DNA of 37,778 nucleotides, from positions 1 through 37,778 of the forward strand of contig JABWBA010000029.1 in assembly GCA_013360745.1 (NCBI GenBank), written 5' to 3'. Shown here piece after piece: positions 34,219 to 37,778 of this stretch. Origin of the DNA: Chthonomonadales bacterium. GTDB taxonomy: Bacteria > Armatimonadota > Chthonomonadetes > Chthonomonadales > CAJBBX01. The first letter of the stretch is position 1. Each line of letters starts with the position of its first letter. The notes beneath the pieces are model-generated. The model ran no database searches. It worked only from the letters and a program-made list of their open reading frames with translations, and had not been told where the DNA came from. Both the position numbers and the translations under genes were made by a program.

Positions 34219-35397
34219 TTATCGCATCTCCGAGACGTCATCGACGAGATCCCGGAACTCCGTGATCCGATGGAAGGTCATCAGGTTCGCATCGTGGTAG
34301 TTGTGCGCGCCGCCCAGGCCGTCATCACAGGCCGTCCGCACGACCGCGATGAGATCGTCGCCATCGAACAGCCAGTCGACGTACTGGAACCCGTGATGTT
34401 CCGGGTCGGGATGGCGAAGGATGACGCTGCGCACCTCCCACGACTTTAGATCCGAGGATCGAACCAGAGCCAGGGTGTTTCGAGTCGCAGCGGGTTTGCC
34501 CCGACGCTGCGACGGCGGCGTCCAGTTCACGAGCGACCAGTACTGGCCTGAGATCACATCGTAGCGGATCGTGAACTTCTTGGCGCCGCCCGGAAAGGGG
34601 ATAAAGCCTGTGTCAGGATCGAAACTAGCGGTCCGACCGTCGGCGCTGATCTCGATCACGGCGGCCCGTTCCTCGTCGTCGTCGCAGGCCACTCGGAGCA
34701 TATTGACGATGCCGCCGTTCGGGGCAACAACCACGTTCCCCTCCAGCCAGCCCAGGAATCGTCCTCCAAGCCACTTCGGATCGCGGGCCAACCGATTGGT
34801 GCCGGTCCAGTTCGACGCTTTCAGGAGATCGCTGTCCTCCGGCGCCGAGAGGACGAACGATCGAAACGACGTCCCCCATCCTCTGGGGCCCAGCTGGTCC
34901 TCCATCGCCCGCCAGATCCGCCCGCGATGAACGACCACCGGTACCGGGGCACAGTGATACGGCCCATCACCGAGCAGCAGACCGCTGTCGGCATCCCGCG
35001 GTTCCGTCCACGTCGCCCCGCCGTCGTCCGATCGTCGGATCACGGTGTAGCCGTTTTCGCGGCTGGTCCCAATCAGATACAGCGCGGGACCCCGCCGAAA
35101 GAGGGTCGACCACCATTGCCCCGTGATCTCCGCAATCCGCTTCCATCTGGCGCCGCCATCGGAGGAACGGAACACCAGCGTCCGGTCGCCGGTACTGCCC
35201 GGGCCAAACAGATCATGAGAGGCCACCAGGTCGCCGTTGGGCATCTCGGCCAGCGACGGCGATCCGATGTACTGCCTCGAGGATGCGGGGCTGTGGTCGA
35301 TGACGACGCCGGGCACGCGGGACAGGTCAGGCTTCACGCTGGAAGGCCCTTGCAGCAGAGCGTTGTTCAGGCACAGAAGCAGGAGGAAGATTCCCAT
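34219..35397 (-). CDS. Exported sialidase/BNR-repeat-like protein
   Basis: 392 aa. A short N-terminal hydrophobic segment ([17 protein letters not shown]) suggests export. Asp-box-like motifs SSDGGARW and SDDGGATW, each preceded by FR or IRR, are typical of six-bladed sialidase propellers. [20 protein letters not shown] fits the first blade and contains the region of a catalytic Asp. It may be an exo-alpha-sialidase or a non-catalytic propeller. It lies upstream of rpsO, which has its own control region. Confidence 0.75.
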   Translation of the reverse strand: MGIFLLLLCLNNALLQGPSSVKPDLSRVPGVVIDHSPASSRQYIGSPSLAEMPNGDLVASHDLFGPGSTGDRTLVFRSSDGGARWKRIAEITGQWWSTLFRRGPALYLIGTSRENGYTVIRRSDDGGATWTEPRDADSGLLLGDGPYHCAPVPVVVHRGRIWRAMEDQLGPRGWGTSFRSFVLSAPEDSDLLKASNWTGTNRLARDPKWLGGRFLGWLEGNVVVAPNGGIVNMLRVACDDDEERAAVIEISADGRTASFDPDTGFIPFPGGAKKFTIRYDVISGQYWSLVNWTPPSQRRGKPAATRNTLALVRSSDLKSWEVRSVILRHPDPEHHGFQYVDWLFDGDDLIAVVRTACDDGLGGAHNYHDANLMTFHRITEFRDLVDDVSEMR

Positions 35398-35453
35398 GGT
35401 GTTCGATGCTCTCTCCGAACGGCGTCAAGTCGGGTCTGGCTCGGGTCGGGCGT

Positions 35454-36872
35454 CTAGTCGAGATCATCCGGCAGGCGAACTCGGGCGTAGCTGATGCCCG
35501 ATTGCCCCTCGGCCGGTCCCAGGATGTCGAGCGTTCGGGACGGCGCCGTACCCGCCCTTGATGTGGCCGTCATGAAGTTGGCAAAGGGACGCTTTAGAGG
35601 GAGTGTCCAGGATCTCGCGATCGTGCCGTCGTTCTGGAGCAGCAGCAGGCGGTTCTCGGACACGGAGGTCCCATCGCGCTGACCGGAGAAATAGGCCAGC
35701 ACGTACAGCCGCCCCCGATCGTCCACATGCAATCGGCCGTATCCCGGGCTGACCGACTCCGCCCCCTCGCCGCCGATGGCGAGCGTCCGGCGGGACACCA
35801 CGGCGCCCCGTTCGACCACGGCATGTTCCAGGCTGACGGTCATCGGCGTGCCCGGGAAGAACCGATCCCGCATCTCCGATCGGGCGACGCTCCGTTCCAA
35901 CCAGAGGAGGTGGGCGCGATCCTTCCGTTCCAGCGCGATATCGAGGTTCGTGATCCAGCCGCACGTGGCCTCTCTACTTGCGATCTCGACGGTTCCGCCG
36001 AACGTCCCGCGCGTGATGTCCGGTGACCATGCGTAGAACAGACGGCGGAAGTCGTAGTCCCATTCCTGCCCGGTCAGCTGCCTCTTGAACTCCCTCCAGG
36101 CCGGCACCGGCTCGATGATGTCGCTGATCGCGAGAACGTGGGCGGCGCGGTCCTGCAGCGCGAGCGTTGGATAGCATAACCGGATGGGCTCAGGCCTGGC
36201 GTATTCCACACCCATGGGGAACTCCCAGCGCCCCTTTGCCGTCCATTCACCGCGTCGATCCCAGAAGGACCAGTGCTGGGCGATGTGACCGACGACGTTC
36301 ATCAATAGTAGCTCGCCATGTCGGCCGTCAGCCGCTAGCCCCCGATAGGAGTGCTCCGTAAAGGGCGGCGCCCCCTGCCAGCTCGGCAGCAGGGCGCGGG
36401 CCTGACGCGGCGCGTCGGACGCGACATCGAAGAGCAGCATTTCGGGCTGGGCCGGACCCGAGTAGGAATCCAGAGGCGCCAGGGTGGGATTGACCGAGAG
36501 CGCCAGCGTCTTCCCGTCCAACAGCGCGATCGGGCAGGGCTCCCGGGTTCGCCCGACCGGATCGGCGGCGATGCGTTGCCAGCCGGCTGCGTTGCGCCGA
36601 TAGAGCGCCCAGCGGGTGTTGTTCAGCGGTTTGGCGCCGGGGATCGTCTCGAGGGCGCTGACCCAGACGGTCTGCCCGGCTCGTGCGACGCAGCTGCTGC
36701 CATAGCACCACATCGGGCCGGCGCCGTTCCTGGCATCTTCGTAGTCGTATACGTGCTCCTCCGCCTCGACACGGGGAGCCCGGATCCGATCAGCCGCCGC
36801 CGTCGGCAGGGTTCCAGCCCATAGCGTCACCATAATGGCCACCCCTGCCCATACACACGTTGTAGTCCGCAT
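35454..36872 (-). CDS. Exported propeller-like protein of unknown function
   Basis: 472 aa from ATG at 36872, which begins a clear signal peptide (VWAGVAIMVTLWAGTLPTAA); the upstream frame has no signal and no better start. The mature part has repeated beta-blade-like phrases (CYPTLALQDRAAHVLAISDI, LHVDDRGRLYVLAYFSG) and several Trp/Tyr, suggesting a beta-propeller related to sialidase-fold proteins. No Asp boxes or catalytic residues are clear. It is co-oriented with the sialidase-like gene 56 bp downstream, so the pair may be one operon. Confidence 0.6.
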   Translation of the reverse strand: MRTTTCVWAGVAIMVTLWAGTLPTAAADRIRAPRVEAEEHVYDYEDARNGAGPMWCYGSSCVARAGQTVWVSALETIPGAKPLNNTRWALYRRNAAGWQRIAADPVGRTREPCPIALLDGKTLALSVNPTLAPLDSYSGPAQPEMLLFDVASDAPRQARALLPSWQGAPPFTEHSYRGLAADGRHGELLLMNVVGHIAQHWSFWDRRGEWTAKGRWEFPMGVEYARPEPIRLCYPTLALQDRAAHVLAISDIIEPVPAWREFKRQLTGQEWDYDFRRLFYAWSPDITRGTFGGTVEIASREATCGWITNLDIALERKDRAHLLWLERSVARSEMRDRFFPGTPMTVSLEHAVVERGAVVSRRTLAIGGEGAESVSPGYGRLHVDDRGRLYVLAYFSGQRDGTSVSENRLLLLQNDGTIARSWTLPLKRPFANFMTATSRAGTAPSRTLDILGPAEGQSGISYARVRLPDDLD

Positions 36873-36984
36873 AGGGTTCGGTTCGAGAGACGGAGAGGCT
36901 TTTCCTGCCCCGGATACGAGAAGGGAGCCGCGGGGTCCGCATCGAAGTCTTGGATCAACGAGAACTGCCCCAGGGGAGTCAGGC

Positions 36985-37778
36985 ATGCTATCAGGTTTAT
37001 CCAATCTTGCGCTGCTGCGAGATGCGCGGTCGCGCCGTTCCTCCAGCTACGATCGGAGCGGCGGCAACGAGGACTCCGTCCGGTTTGCCCCGGGCGAGAC
37101 CCGAGAGATCCTTCGAACCTCAGGCGCCGGGTGCGTCCGCCACATCTGGATGACGACCAAGGGGCCTGAGGAGGCCCTTCTGCGCCGATGGGTGATCCGC
37201 ATGTACTGGGACGGCGAAGAGCATCCAAGCGTCGAAGCGCCTCTGGGCGATTTTTTCGGCATGGGGTTCGGCATGAACCGCAACTTCGTCTCCGCGCCGC
37301 TTCAGATGAGCCCCGGCGAAGGCCTGGGCATGAACTGCTGGTTCCCGATGCCCTTCGCCGACGGCGCCGTGATCACGATCACCAACGATGGGGAGAGGAC
37401 CAACACGCTCTTCTACTACGTCGATTACGAAGAGTACGACCGCCCTATGGTGGGCGCTGCGACCTTCCATGCGCAATGGCGTCGGGAGAACCCGACGGAC
37501 GGCTGGATGGACCCATCGCGGCGCGCTGAGCTCCAATCCGACGTCTGGAAGGTCTGGAAGCTGCCCGAAGCGATGAACCCGACCGGCGAGGGCAACTACG
37601 TCCTCCTGGAGGCGGAGGGGCGGGGCCACTACGTTGGCTGCAATCTCCATATCGACGTCTTCGAGCGACAGGTCAACGATTGGTACGGCGAAGGCGACGA
37701 TATGATCTTCATCGATGGTGACCCCTATCCGACATTGTCCGGCACCGGCACCGAGGACTATTTCTGCATGGCTTATTG
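36985..37778 (+). CDS. DUF2961/GH172-family protein, 5' part only
   Basis: 264 residues are visible from ATG at 36985, and the frame stays open to the right edge. SSSYDRSGGNEDSVRFAPGE, HIWMTT, RMYWDGEEHPSVEAPLGDFFG, NCWFPMPF and GTGTEDYF are strong DUF2961 (GH172) signatures; this family includes fructan- and arabinofuranose-acting enzymes. No signal peptide is seen at this start, so it may be cytosolic, or translation may begin elsewhere. It is divergent from the propeller-like gene with 112 bp between them. Confidence 0.9.
   Translation, partial: MLSGLSNLALLRDARSRRSSSYDRSGGNEDSVRFAPGETREILRTSGAGCVRHIWMTTKGPEEALLRRWVIRMYWDGEEHPSVEAPLGDFFGMGFGMNRNFVSAPLQMSPGEGLGMNCWFPMPFADGAVITITNDGERTNTLFYYVDYEEYDRPMVGAATFHAQWRRENPTDGWMDPSRRAELQSDVWKVWKLPEAMNPTGEGNYVLLEAEGRGHYVGCNLHIDVFERQVNDWYGEGDDMIFIDGDPYPTLSGTGTEDYFCMAY

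Overview
The window is high-GC bacterial DNA dominated by a type III-B (Cmr) CRISPR-Cas locus, followed by ordinary chromosomal genes. The taxonomy cannot be read directly. The secreted carbohydrate-active proteins (a DUF2961/GH172 protein, a sialidase-like protein and a carbohydrate-binding hydrolase-like protein), the gingipain-like protein, frequent GTG/TTG starts and dispersed hairpin repeats suggest an uncultured member of a group such as Armatimonadota or the PVC/FCB bacteria. That assignment is inference only.

Layout. 2-4505: the trailer half of a very large CRISPR array (array 1), transcribed rightward, with its leader off the left edge. It holds 61 intact or near-intact 37-bp repeats plus two decayed ones; each repeat carries a 9-bp stem capped by TTCG. 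4707-13555 (minus strand): one compact operon read leftward, in transcription order a 29-codon leader ORF, cmr1, cas10/cmr2, cmr3, cmr4, cmr5, cmr6, an intergenic hairpin, then a signalling cassette of CARF-HEPN RNase, Csx15 and a two-helix membrane CARF protein. 13826-15928 (plus strand): divergent cas6-cas1-cas2. 15929-17044: leader and a second array (array 2; 13 repeats with a different sequence but the same ATTGAAAC 3' end). 17045-17600: a repeat graveyard of decayed array-2 repeats interleaved with dispersed hairpin elements and a heptamer tandem repeat, ending at tRNA-Arg(TCG).

17789-20861 (plus): FemAB/CelD-like acyltransferase, coiled-coil protein, M48 lipoprotein protease and family-2 glycosyltransferase in a coupled operon. 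20852-25912 (minus): C25 (gingipain)-like secreted protein, class I aminotransferase and a CapD/FlaA1-type nucleotide-sugar dehydratase. 26110-34037 (minus): two large exported proteins, then pnp and rpsO. 34219-36872 (minus): two exported sialidase or beta-propeller-like proteins. 36985 to the right edge (plus): a partial DUF2961/GH172 protein.

How it works together. Cas6 would process both arrays through the shared 8-nt handle. The Cmr complex has a Cmr4 Asp26 for target RNA cleavage and a Cas10 with an intact GGDD palm but no HD nuclease that I can see, so defence should depend mainly on cyclic oligoadenylate. Two candidate receivers (a HEPN RNase and a membrane CARF protein) are translationally coupled to Csx15, a candidate off-switch. 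The strongest hunt results are this membrane-CARF cassette; groups of spacers within and between the two arrays that sample the same diverging target genes, including repeated sampling of one gene's stop codon and following hairpin; and the fossil tail of array 2.
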